A DNA stretch of 64,000 nucleotides, taken from positions 37,244,519 through 37,308,518 of the forward strand of contig NC_088882.1 in the NCBI RefSeq assembly GCF_032884065.1, in the 5' to 3' direction. Each line of letters starts with the position of its first letter. The stretch's first letter is position 1. The notes under the pieces were generated by a model that was given only the letters and a program-made list of their open reading frames with translations, was not told where the DNA came from and did not search any database. The DNA comes from Artemia franciscana (Eukaryota; Arthropoda; Branchiopoda; Anostraca; Artemiidae). This document shows, piece by piece, positions 45,656-57,800 of this stretch. A program made the position numbers and the translations under genes.

Positions 45656-47776
45656 TATTTTTATGGCACTTGTTATTTACCAAGTGACATAAAGCAATCA
45701 CAATTTTTGTCCGTCTGTCTATCAATCCTGGTTTTACTGGTTCAGACACTTCCAGATAAGCTAGGACAAAGAAATTTGACAGGCGTATCAGGGACTACAC
45801 CAGATTAAATTAGAAATTGTCGTTCCCCCGGTTCGACCATCTGGGGAAGGAGTGGAAAATGGTTAATTCAGAAAAATTAGAAAAATGAGGTGTTTTTAAC
45901 TTACGAAAGGGTGATCAGATCTGATGAAATTTGATATTTAGAAGGATCTCGTATCTCAGAGCTCTTATTTTAAATTCCGACCGGATCCGGTGACATTCGA
46001 GGGAGTTGGAGGGGGGAGCTGGAAATATTGGAAAACGCTTAGAGTGGAGAGACCATGATGAAATTTGGTGGTAAAACCAGAACAAGTTCAAGATATGTGA
46101 TTGACATAGCCGGAACGGATATGCTCTCTTTGGGGGAGTTGGTGGGGGGGGGGTTAATTGAGAAAAATTAAGAAAATGAGGTATTTTTAACATATGAATG
46201 GGTGATTGGATGTGGTGAATGAAATTTGATATTTAGAAGGACTTCGTAACTCAGACTTCTTATTTTAAATCCCGACCGGATCCAGTGACATTGGGGGGAG
46301 TTGTAAGAGGAAACCGGAAATTTTTGGAACATGCTTAGTGTGAAGAGATCGGGATGAAACTTACTGGGAAGAATAAGCAGAAGCCCTAGATACACTATTG
46401 TCATAACTGGACCATATCCGCTCTCTTTGGGGGATTTAGGGGGGGGCATAATTTGGTAATTTGGAAATATTAAAAAAATAGGTTTTTTTCACTCGCAAAC
46501 TGGCGATTGGATCTTAATGAATTTGGATGTTTAGAAGGGCCTTGTGTCTCAAAGCTCTTATTTTAAATCCTGACTGGATCCGGTGACATTTGGGGAGTTA
46601 GAGGGGGAAACTGGAAATCTTGGAAAACGCTTATAGCATATAAATCAAGATGAAACATGGTGGGAAGAATAAGCACATGTCCTAGATATGTGATTGACAT
46701 AACTGGACTGGATTTTCTCTCTTTGGGAGAGTTGGAGGGGGCGTAAATCGGCTAATTTGGAAAAATTAGTCAAAATGAGGTATTTTTAACTTATGGACGG
46801 GTGATCAGATCTTAAATGACATTTTTCATTTAGAAAGACCTCGTGTCTCAGAGTTCTTATTTTAAATCCCAACCGGATCCGGTGAGGTTGGGTGGGGGGC
46901 TCAGAGGGGGAAAATTAAATTGTGGAATATTGTTAGAGTGGAGAGATCAGGATACGTACAAGTCATATATACGTAATCGACATAACCATACTGGATCTGG
47001 TCAGGGAGCTGGGGGGGGGGGGGGATTCCCACTGCTTTGCCGAGTTTGGTGGTTCTGGACGTGCTGACGATGAAAATTGATAGGCGTGTCAGGGACCTGC
47101 ACAGATTGACTTGATAACAGTCGTTTCCTCAATTCGACCATCTGGGGGAGGGCTGGAAGGAGGGAAATCGTGAAAATGGAGTTATGTTTATCTTACGAAT
47201 GGGTGATCGGATCTGAATGAAACTTGGTACATAGAAAGATTTCATGTCTCAAGTGTTCTATTTTTGATTTGGGACATAGGAGGTAGAGAGGGGGGGGGAA
47301 CGGAAATCTTGGAAAACTCATAAAGTGGAGAGATTGGGATGAAACTTGATGGGTAAAATAAGCACAAGTTCTAGTTACATGATTGACGTAACCAGACCTG
47401 GTTCACTCTTTTGAGGGAGTTGGGGAGATTTCTATTACTTTTGCGGGTTCCACAATAAGTACAAGTTATAGGTACGTGATTGACATAAGCGGACCAGATC
47501 TGATCTCTTTGGGGGAGTTGAAAGGATTTCTAGTGTTTTGGCAAGTGCTTTTTGCGGCTTATCTGATCTCAATGAAATTAGATATTTAGATGGACTTTGT
47601 GTCTCAGAGCTCTTATTTTAAATCCCGACCGGATCCGGTGACATTAGGGGGACTTGGAGGGAGAAATCGGAAATCTTGGAAAACGGTTTGAGTGGAGGGA
47701 TCGTAATGAAACTTAGTGGGAAGAAGCTCTTGTCTCTTCCAACCTCGTCACAAGTTCCATATATGCTCTTGGCTCG
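45656..47776. repeat. G-rich tandem-array element, block C
   Basis: The left end has ATGGCACTTG and a CCAAGTGACATAAAGC segment, as at 60985. About six degenerate units of about 280-330 bp follow, each with a GACCGGATCCGGTGACATT centre, G-tracts of up to 12, CTTGGAAAACGCTTAGAGTG and CTTACGAACGGGTGATC. It ends at CCTCGTCACAAGTTCCATAT (47746-47765). Minus-strand frames repeating a ...NIKFH ending arise from the repeated DNA. Confidence 0.85.
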
Positions 47777-48765
47777 TGTTAGAATGGTACAATTGAAGCA
47801 AAAGATTTAAGGAATTCTTAGAAGGTTTAAAAAAAAGAAGTTGACAATTTATAATTAAAGACCAGACCAGGAAATAGTAAACAAGTTCTTAAAAAACATT
47901 TCAACAGCTAGCTTGTTATCCTAATCTCAAATGTATTAAATTCAGTAAATTGATTTCATGGTATTAATTTTATGTCGTAAAATTGTATTAGTAATTAATT
48001 TACTTAATTTCCTTGTATTAATAATTATATAATAATAATAATAATAATTAATTAAGTAATAAATATACTCATTAAATTAAAACGTATCTAAAGCTTCAAT
48101 TTCGTATCTAGACACTTCAAGGCTACATCACTTTGCTTTTGCAAATCCAAAATTCAAGTGCTATCTTTAGGGAGTCCTTTATAATTGTTTGATCTTTAGG
48201 TTATTGTGAACAATTATCCAAAATTTCAGTCAGGTGTCCTTACTGACAATGCAGGCAAAAAGAATATTGGATAGGGCTAGTTGACCTCCATTTATATTTG
48301 TCCCTTAAAGATGGTACTAGATTTTTTTAATTATTGGCAATCGGATTAGTTTCTTGTCGATCTTAGACAACCACTGTCTCAATATAAAGCGGGTATATAA
48401 ATATAAAGCGGGAAAAAAATAATAACACAAATATATATAAGCATTATGATTTTTACCGTGGACAACGCTTGAGCATTGTCTCTGAAAGGGCTTTGTTTTT
48501 TTAGAAATCTTATATTTGCATTACAGTGTTTGTGGGTAAACAAAGAACTCAAGTCAATTTACCATAAGACTATTTTTATTGCAAGTGGTTAATGTAAAGA
48601 TTGAAGCGTTAATAAATTGGTTCCGAATCTTGGAATCCATTTATGGATTCTGTTTTTGCCTGTTTCTCAAAACTATTTTCTAGTTTAGGTCCTCTTTGTA
48701 CTCTTTGAAGATATGGCTGTCAAATTCGTTGATTTTTCAATTTATGTCGGTTTTTAATTATCCAG
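47777..48765. other. Region upstream of the zinc-finger gene
   Basis: AT-rich, with an AAT trinucleotide run near 48033-48050. A possible splice acceptor ATTATCCAG ends at 48765, so transcription may start further upstream. No TATA box was picked with confidence. Confidence 0.45.
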
Positions 48766-48811
48766 AGCTGCGAAGTGAAGCTGACTGTGTATTTGGCTCA
48801 ATTAGTGAAAG

Positions 48812-48854
48812 ATGGACACTCCCAACGTCTTTGGAATCACTGCTGTGAAGCAAG
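48812..48854 (+). CDS. Zinc-finger gene, coding exon 1
   Basis: Encodes MDTPNVFGITAVKQ plus the first base of a Glu codon. The donor is CAAG|GTAATT. Joining to 50336 gives AVKQEIEDPL, a typical composition for these proteins. In the other frame the exon is also open from 48766, but that frame does not splice in phase to exon 2. Confidence 0.75.
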
Positions 48855-51800
48855 GTAATTGATGTTGCAGCTTACCCTCTGATTAATGAACTTATCATCA
48901 ATTTTAATTACATTTTTTCCTCCCGTAAGATTTTTAATGAATTTTTAAGAGAGGTTGAAAGAATATCCCCATTTCCTTGAACAAATGGTTTGAATTTAAA
49001 CTTAAAAGTATATAAGCTAATAATCAGGAACAATAGGGACCCCAAATATAGAGGAATTGCGTATATTTTGTTTCTTGTATTAGTAAAATTCAAAAACCTC
49101 TACTTTTAACCTGAGGATAAGTTTACATTGCCTTTAAGTGTATTGCATTTTTATTTACGCTAATTTAAACTTCTGATGGATATTAGGCATATTCCATTCA
49201 CTTTTAAGATATTTGATGAAGGATTAGTTGTGATCATGGCTCATAGCAGGAAGTCTGACTCATTTTTGACTTCAACATAAACATACAAAATAGAAAATAA
49301 AAGAATTTTTTTGATAAATGTTCTTAAAATATTTCTTGAAATAAGTCAATAGGAGAACTTGAAAACTCAAAATCATCAGACAAACTTAATGACACTCATA
49401 TCCTAGGGGTCTTAAAATCAACTCACCAAACCTTTCTCAAGGGAATTTGTATTTTGAGGGTTGCTTAACCTTGACATTTCTTCCCAAATATTTTTTTTTT
49501 TAATGAATATTTTGAACAGATTTGTTACAATACACAAAGTTAATGTGCTATTGTTTCTTAACACAAAAAGGACTCTGAGAATCTTGGTGAGTTAATCGAG
49601 TTGCGTTTATATATCGTAATTTCAAGTTGCTTGATTTTGATTTAAGGGTTTTTTCTATACTTGAATTCTTTTTAATTTTTCAAAGTTAAATCGTTTATTT
49701 AACGTATTGGAAGTCAAAATCTCATAAAAATTAGTTTTTGAAAATAAAATGCAAATGCGACGGACTTGTTTCTCCCAGTTTTCACATGAAAATTTAATGT
49801 TTGCTTTAGAGGCCTCCGAAAATTAAAATTCCTTTCAACTCCTACACATTGTCTCTTCATAACTCACAAAAATTCTTCCGAGATAAACCGAGGGAAATAA
49901 TGTGTGTTTGGTTTTTCAATATCTGAAGGAATTTTTTCTATCATACATTAGGATCTTTTGTGCCCTCAGCATGAACTGTTGTGTGAAACAAAGATTGTTA
50001 GATAGTTTAACTTTTATTATGCTAATTGATTTTGATTGGTAATTTTGCATTTTGTTTATCTGGAACTAGTATATAATGTTATTGTTTGGTGCATATTTAG
50101 CTCTTCTTTCTTCTTCTTTTCTTTCTTTGATTCACTTCTATGAGTTACTTTCAGCATTACATATAGTTGTATGCCGTATTGTTTAATTGTGCAATAACAA
50201 AGCCTAAAACAGTCAGCCAATCCATGCGTCGATCTTGCAAAACTGTTTTTGGGCATCAAAAGGGTTTTTGATCATCATTGAATCATTGTTCTGAGATTTC
50301 TTACGTAAATTTTCCATTATTATTTTTCTTTTTAGAAATTGAAGATCCTCTACCAAATGATGACAAAAGTCTGTTTGGATATACTAATCCTATTCTATTA
50401 CCTGTGGAGGGTAGTAATCTTGTGAATTTTTTTCAAGACATATCTACCAAGCTCGAACCTAATTCCAACCCTGTGAAACCGGAGCCAAATGCTGACGTGG
50501 ACTGTGGTATGCTTTTTAATTTTTTTCTTATGTGTGCAGGCCACAATAGGATATTCCATTTTGAACTGCCTTGGGAAATTCAGTAGGAACTGAAGGAGAA
50601 ATTTATTGTCAAGAAGTTAATTAGGTCATGAAGTCAGCGGCTATGAAAATCGTGTCTAGTAGTCCCATTTTTGGAACACTTTTGGAACTATTTCTTAAGG
50701 GGCTTTGGAGATTGGAATGGTTTGGAATAATCATTTTTGTTTCCCAAAGTTAATTCTTGAAAAAAAATTCAAATGACAAACTTTTTGGTTAAACTTTAAA
50801 TTCTTTTCTAACATTCTAGGAATGTGTCATAAAATATATTGTTTTTGGCAAACAGATTAAACTCTATAAAGGATGTCAACAATAATAGTGATATGAGTTT
50901 TTCTTTTTAGCTCTGTAACACGTGGTTTTATAATGACAGTTAAGATACATATAATATTAACATCAAACTTAATCAAAGAATCATAAATTGATTTATTGTA
51001 TTTATTTAATTCTTAAAATAGCAGAAGAGAATATAAATATCCGTGAGAAAATTAAAGACAAAGCTCTAAAACTCTCAAGAAATTTTCAAAAGTAATCATT
51101 TTGATACTTTTAATATGTAATTTTGATTATTTATATAACAAAAGCAGGGCCATTTGTTTCGAAAGCACTAGTAAACACAAGGAAAACAACAATCTTCCTT
51201 GTTGAGGAAGGTGGGGGACTGCAAGTCTCCAGTACAGGGTTTTCAACGATGATGTTGTCAATTGTTTAACTTCTATTTCCGTCTTATTTCGCGACATCGG
51301 TAGCCTATTCATTGGAACTATTAAAAATATTTAAAAAAAATAAAAATCACTGAAGTACTAAATTTGAGAAGATCTTTCAAAATATAACCCAAAATTTATA
51401 ACTGATCAAGCTGAAGTTTTAGCACGATATAGAATGTTGTCTACAGTCTAAGAATATGTTTGTAAAACAAATATGTTTAATAAACTATGTCTTTTAACCG
51501 GCTAAAATCGTATTTTAAATAATTTTATCTTTTACATTGAATTTTTTGTTGTTGTATACTTGAAGCAATACCAATATAATTTCAGTATTGAAATCATACC
51601 AATCTAGAGTTTTAGACTTGCGTTTTTGGTTGGAATTAAATTTCAAAACCTCTAATGAGATAGATGGTGTTGGTTTCTCTTAATTACTAGATCAGTAGCT
51701 ATTCTTTGGCTTCCGTAGTTGTGAGCTGTTCTTTGGCTGTTAATTGAGCCAATAGGTCAATGAGACTGCTTCTGCATCACTCAAGAGCAGCTGACAACCT

Positions 51801-54800
51801 AAGATAAAGAATGTCGTCTATGGTGATTCCAATGGTGGTCTTTCGATTCCTATGCCGCTCTTTTTGGAATTTCTCTTAGATTTTTTTCTGTTAAAAACTT
51901 ATGCTATTAAAATAAACTGAAATAGCACTCAGTCGCCTGTGTGCTAAGTGCCGAGTGCACTAGTCGGAATGACTTGTTTTTCTCTCTAAACAGGTTTTTT
52001 TTAAAAAGTTTTAACAGTAAGTAACTTTACAGCATTTTTTTTTTTAAATTCTATTTCATCTTTCGTAGAACCTAAAGATGAGTCATCAAACAACAATAAA
52101 TGTATTTTCCCTTTACTATCAATGAAACACGATGACAGTCTTTTGGCTAGTTCTTCTGCCACATTTGCAGATTGCAAACCTAGTTCTGGTCACCTTAAAA
52201 TAGAGTCACAAAGTGGCGAGGACAAAGGTATGTTTGAAGTATCTTGAGCTTCTTGTGCATATTTCGGTATCAAAAATAATAAACCATATCATTTCCTTCT
52301 AAATTGTGGTGGGGCATCAAAGTTATATGTTTTCTGCATCTGATCGTGCAGGTTGATTTTGTCTAGTAAACATTTAGTTATCAAACTTCTCGGATAGTTT
52401 TAGTTGTTATAAATTTGTGTAACCCAAATAAATTCCTTGAACAAAACGACAAACGTACCTTTGTTTGCAACTCTTTTTTAACTTTTGATGCTCACTACAT
52501 CGATTTTATGGCACTTGGTATTAACCAAGTGACATATACCTCTGTTTGGGGGAGTTGGGGTGAGGGTTAATTCTGAAAAATTAGAAAAATGAGGTGTTTT
52601 TAACTTACGAAGGAGTGATCGGAGGAGGATCTTAATGAAATTTCATATTTAGAAGGACCCCGTAACTCAAATCTCTTACTTAGAATCCCGACCGGATCCA
52701 AAGTCATTAAGGGGGGGGGCAGAAATCTTGGAAAACACTTAAAGCAGAGAGATCAGGATGAAACTAGTGGGAAGAATAAAAACAAGTCTAAGATACGTGA
52801 CGGACATGACTGGAATGGATCCGCCCTAGATCCGGTGACATATGGGGGAGTTGTGGGGGGGGAAACCTAAAATCTTGGAAAACGCTTAGAGTGGATGGAT
52901 CGGGATGACACTTGGTGAGAAAAATAAGCAGAAGTCCTAGATACGTGATTGACATAACCGATGAAATCTGATATTTAGAAGGATATTGTGCTTTAGAGCT
53001 CTTATTTTAAGTCCCGACCAGATCCGGTGACATTGGGGGGAGTTAGATGGGGAAACTAGAACTCTTGGAAACCGTTAAGAGGTATCTTTATCTTAGGAAT
53101 GGGTGATCAGATCTAATGAAATCTAATGATCTAATGAAACTTGATATATAGAAGGATTTTGTGTCTCAGATACTCCATTTTCGAATTGGATCCGGGGACA
53201 TAGGAGGCTGGAGGGGGGAAACAAAAATCTTGGAAAACGCTTAGAGTGGAGATATCGGGATTAAACTTGATTGGAAGAATGAGCACTAGTTATAGATACG
53301 TTTTTGACATAATCGGAACGGACCTGTTCACTTTGGAGGAACTGGAGGTTGTTGATTTAGAAAAAAAAAAAAAAAATGAGGAATTTTTAACTTAAGAATG
53401 AGTGATCGGATCTTAATGAAATTTGATATTTAGAAGGAACTCATGTCTCAGACTCTTATTTCAAATCCCGACCAGATCTGTTGACATTGGGGTGAGTTGG
53501 GGGGGGGGGGGGAAACTGTAAATCTTGGAAAAAGCTTAGAGTAGAGAAATCGGGATGAAACTTGGTGGGTAGAATAAGCAAATGTCTTACATACGTGATT
53601 GAGGTAACCGTACTAGATCCACTCTCTTTGGGGGAGTTGGGAGATGGGGCTCAGTGCTTTGGCGAGTTTGGTGCTTCTGGACGTGCTAGGACGATGGAAA
53701 TTGATAGGCGTGTCCGGGAGCTGCACAAATTGACTGGATAAATCACGTTTTCCCCGATTAGACCATCTGGGGGACATTAGGGAGAGGAAAAAGTAGAGCA
53801 AGTGAGGTATTTATTACTTACGAGCGGGTGATCGGATCTCAATGAATTTTGATATTTAGAAGGACCTCGTGACTCAGAGCTCGCATTTTAAATCCCGACC
53901 GGCATTAAGCCTCCGATTTCCCTTTTAAATCAATCTATTTATTCTTAGAATTTTGCTAGAGCTCATACCATATGAGCTTTTGGCTCTTCTGGCCTCTTCA
54001 CAAGTGCCATATGAGCTCTTAGCTCTTTTTAAATTATGAATGAGTGATCAGGTCTTAATGGAATTTGAAGTTTGAAAGGACATCGTGTCTCAGAGCTTAT
54101 ATTTTAAATCCTGACCGGATCCGGTGAAGGGGAAGTTGGGGGAGGGCGGAACCTAAAATCTTGGAACACGCTTAGAGTGGAGGGATCGGGATGAAACTTG
54201 GTGGGGAAAATAGGCACAAGTCCTATATACGGGATTGACATAACCGGAGTTGGGGGGAGGGGGAGAGGGTTAATTCAAAAAAATTAGAAAAAATGAGGAA
54301 TTTCTAACTTACGAAAGAGTGATCGTATCTTAGTGAAATTTCATTATTTAGAAGGACCTCGAAACTCAGATCTCTTGTTTGAAATCCCGACCTGATTCAG
54401 TGTCATTAGGGAGGGGGGCGGAAATCTTGGAAAACGCTTAAAGCGGAGAGATCAGGATGAAACTTGGTGGAATGAATAAGCACAAACCCAAGATAGGTGA
54501 CTGACATAACCGGACCAGATCTGCTCTCTTTGGTGGAATTGGGGGGGGGGGTAATCCGGAAAAATTAAAAAAATGAAGTGTTTGTAACTTACGAACGGGT
54601 GATGAGATCTTAATGAAATTTTATATCTAGAAGGATCTTGTGCTTTAGAACTTTTATTTTAGATTCTGAACAGATCCAGTGACATTGAAGGGAGCTGGAG
54701 GGGGAAGCCAGAATTCTTGGAAAATGTAAAAATCAAGGTATCTCACAAATGGGTGATGGGATCTTAATGAAACTCGATATATAGAAGAATGCTATGTCTC

Positions 54801-57800
54801 AGATGCTCCGTTTTCAATTCGAAATGGATCCGGGGACAAAGAGGGCTGGAGGAAGGAAATAGATATCTTGAAAACCGGAAAACTTGGAAAACGCTTAGAG
54901 TGAAGAGATCAGGATGGATAGAATAAGCACAAGTTATAGATACGAGATTGACATAATTGGTACTGATTCGTTCTCTTTGGGGGAACTGGGAGGTTGTTAA
55001 TTTGGAAAAGTTAGAAAAATTGAGGTATTTTTAACTTAAGAACGGGTGACCGGATTTTAATGAAGTTTAATATTAAGAAGGAGCTCATGTCTCAGATTTC
55101 TTATTTCAAATCATGACCAGATTTGTTGACATTAGGGGGGGGGTTGGAGGGGAAAACCGGAAATCTTGGAAAACGCTTATAAATGTCGTAGATACGTGGT
55201 TGACGTAACCGGACTGGATATGCTCTCTTTGGGGGATTCAGGTGGTGGGGTTCAGTGCTTTGGCGAGTTTGGTGCTTCTGGACGTGCTAGGACGATGAAA
55301 TTTGGTTGGGGTGTCAGGGAGTTGCACAAATTAACCTTATAAAGTTGTTTTCCCGATTCGACCGTCTGGGGGGCTGAAGGGAGAGGAAAAATTCGAAAAA
55401 TTGAGGTATTTTTAATTTGGAGTGGGTGGTCAGATATTAATGAATTTTGATATTTAGGAGGACCTTGTGACCCAGAGCTATTATTTTAAATCCTGACCGG
55501 CATTAAGCCTCTGATTTTCCTTTTAAATCAATCTATTGATTTCTAGAATTTTTTTAGACCTCATAGCATATGAACTCTTGGCTTTTCCGACCTCGTCACA
55601 AGATTTTTTTCTGGTGCAAGGATGTAGACTTATGTACAAGTAGTGTTGTATTTTTTAGACCAACTTTTTTTTAGGTTTTTAGTAATTTCATGGACAACTC
55701 AAGCTTATGAACTGATAATCTTATAAGAAAATGCTTTTCCTATTTTAACAATAGTAAAGAAATGAAACTTTCGTAGAATCACAATAATAACGCACTAAAA
55801 TACTTTTTTTGAATTTTTTTACCTAGGCAAGATTCTTTAATGTAAGGTTTAATAATCGATTAAGGTTAAAACTGTTAGAACTGAATTTTGTGCCAAATAA
55901 AATAATGGTTATACGATATATATTTTCTAAGCAATCTAAATAATATTTCACTTACCTATTGATTTTGAGCGATATTTATCTTATTATTTTACCCGTTTTA
56001 TGTAATTAAACAACTCCTATTGAAAAAAAGAATATTTAATTATTATCTTTCCGATAAGAAGAATTGTTTTTATTATTCATAAAAAACGATTTAACACATT
56101 CATGTTGGTAAAAAGAGGAACATAATCACATCTTTTACCTTCTAAGGCTAAGATATTTGGAAAACATAAAACTATGTTTTTTAGACTATTTGACGAAAAG
56201 GAGATTTTGCCGATATTTGTTTGCTTTTTAAAATATATATGATCGTTTAGACCACCCCTGACAAACTTTTAGTTGTCGAGTAATTTTTATGCGAATTTTA
56301 AAAGGATGCTCATTTTACAGATTGAAATTGTTCGATTGTTATGAGATTATGTTGATTCCTTTAATGAAAAAGTATTTTGTTTCAAGCTCATCTTTGGACA
56401 ACTTCATAATTACCAAGCCAAAATTTTCGCGCATATGTGGCATTCTGGGAGCTGGGTTCATCGGTTTATTCAAAAATAGATCAAAGAAGTATTTTTGTGG
56501 CACTTATATTTTTATAACTTTATTATTTTATAACTTATATATTTTATATTTACATATTTTATATATTTTGTATTTTTGTGGCATATATAGCGATCGTAAT
56601 TTCTGTTGGTCTGTTGGTCTTGGTTTTGATAGTTTGGGTACTTTCAGATAAATTAGGACGATGAAATTTGGTTGCCGTATCAGGGACCAGACCACAATAA
56701 ATTAGAAATAGTCGTTTCCCCGATTTGGCTATCGGGGGGGGGTGGAAGGACGGCTAATTCGGAAAAATGAGGCATTTTTAACTTACGAACGGGTTATCGG
56801 ATCTTAGTTAAATTTGATATTTAGAAGGACCTCTTGCCTCAAAGTTCCTATTTCAAATTCCGACCGAACCCAGTTACATTGGAAGAAGTTAGAGGGGGGA
56901 ATCTAAAATATTGGAAAACGCTTAGACTGGAGAGATCGGAATGAAACTTGGTGGGAAAAATAAGCACAAGTCCTAGATACGTGATTGACATAATCGGAAC
57001 GGATTTGCTCTCTTTGGGGGGGGGGGGTTGGGAGGGGGATGATAATCTGGAAAAATTAGAAAAAATGAGATATTTTTAACTTACGAAAGAGTGATCGGTT
57101 CTTATTGAAAATTGATATTTAAAAGGACCTCGTAACTTAGACCTCTCATTTCAAATCTCGACCGGATCCAGTGTCATTGGGGGAGTTGGGGGATCCAGAA
57201 ATCATGGAAATCGCTTAGAGTGGAGAGCTTAGGGTGAAACTTGATGGGAAGATAATCACAGGTGCTAGATACGTGGTTGACATAACCGGACTGAATCCGC
57301 TCTCTCTGGGGTATTTGGAGGGGGGCAATTCAGTAATTCGGAAAAAATAAGTTTTTTCAACTTACGAACGGGGGTTGGATCCTATTGAAATTTGAATTTA
57401 GAAGGACCTTGTGTCTCAAATCCTAACTGAATCTGGTGATATTGGGGGGAGTTGGAGGAGGAAACTGTGAATGTCGGGAAACGCTTAGAGTGAAAAGATC
57501 GTGATGATACTTGGTGGGAAGAATAATCATCAAACTAGGACCAGACTAGATTAAATTAGAAATAGTTTCTTCCCCGATTCGAACATCTTTGGGGGGGGGG
57601 GAGTGAGTGAACGAAATAGTTCGAAGAATTTTATTTGCCTTTCTTCTTAAGTATGACTTTTGGTCTAGGGGTATGATTTTCGCTTTTGATGCGAGAGGTT
57701 TCAGGGTCGATTCCCGGACCACCGTAATTTAAACATGAAGAAGATTCGAAACTAGATACGTTGTCAATATAGCGATCGCTGAAAGTTGGCAGGCGTCAAC

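Noticed and set aside
45915..46449. Minus-strand frames with a shared ...IRSGFKI...NIKFH pattern, recurring at 61237-61425 and 62125-62313
   Set aside because: The shared peptide follows from the repeated DNA unit. Frames are short, broken differently in each unit, and start at unrelated Met codons.
48766..48854. Alternative open frame of exon 1 (SCEVKLTVYLAQLVKDG)
   Set aside because: It leaves two bases at the donor and would hit a stop at once in exon 2, whereas the ATG frame joins in phase.
56289..56651. 120-codon plus-strand frame
   Set aside because: AT-rich, ends inside array block E, has a Tyr/Leu-rich low-complexity end and no domain.
57653..57723. Functional tRNA-Gln (TTG loop)
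   Set aside because: The body is Pro-like, the T loop is short and the acceptor strands do not pair.
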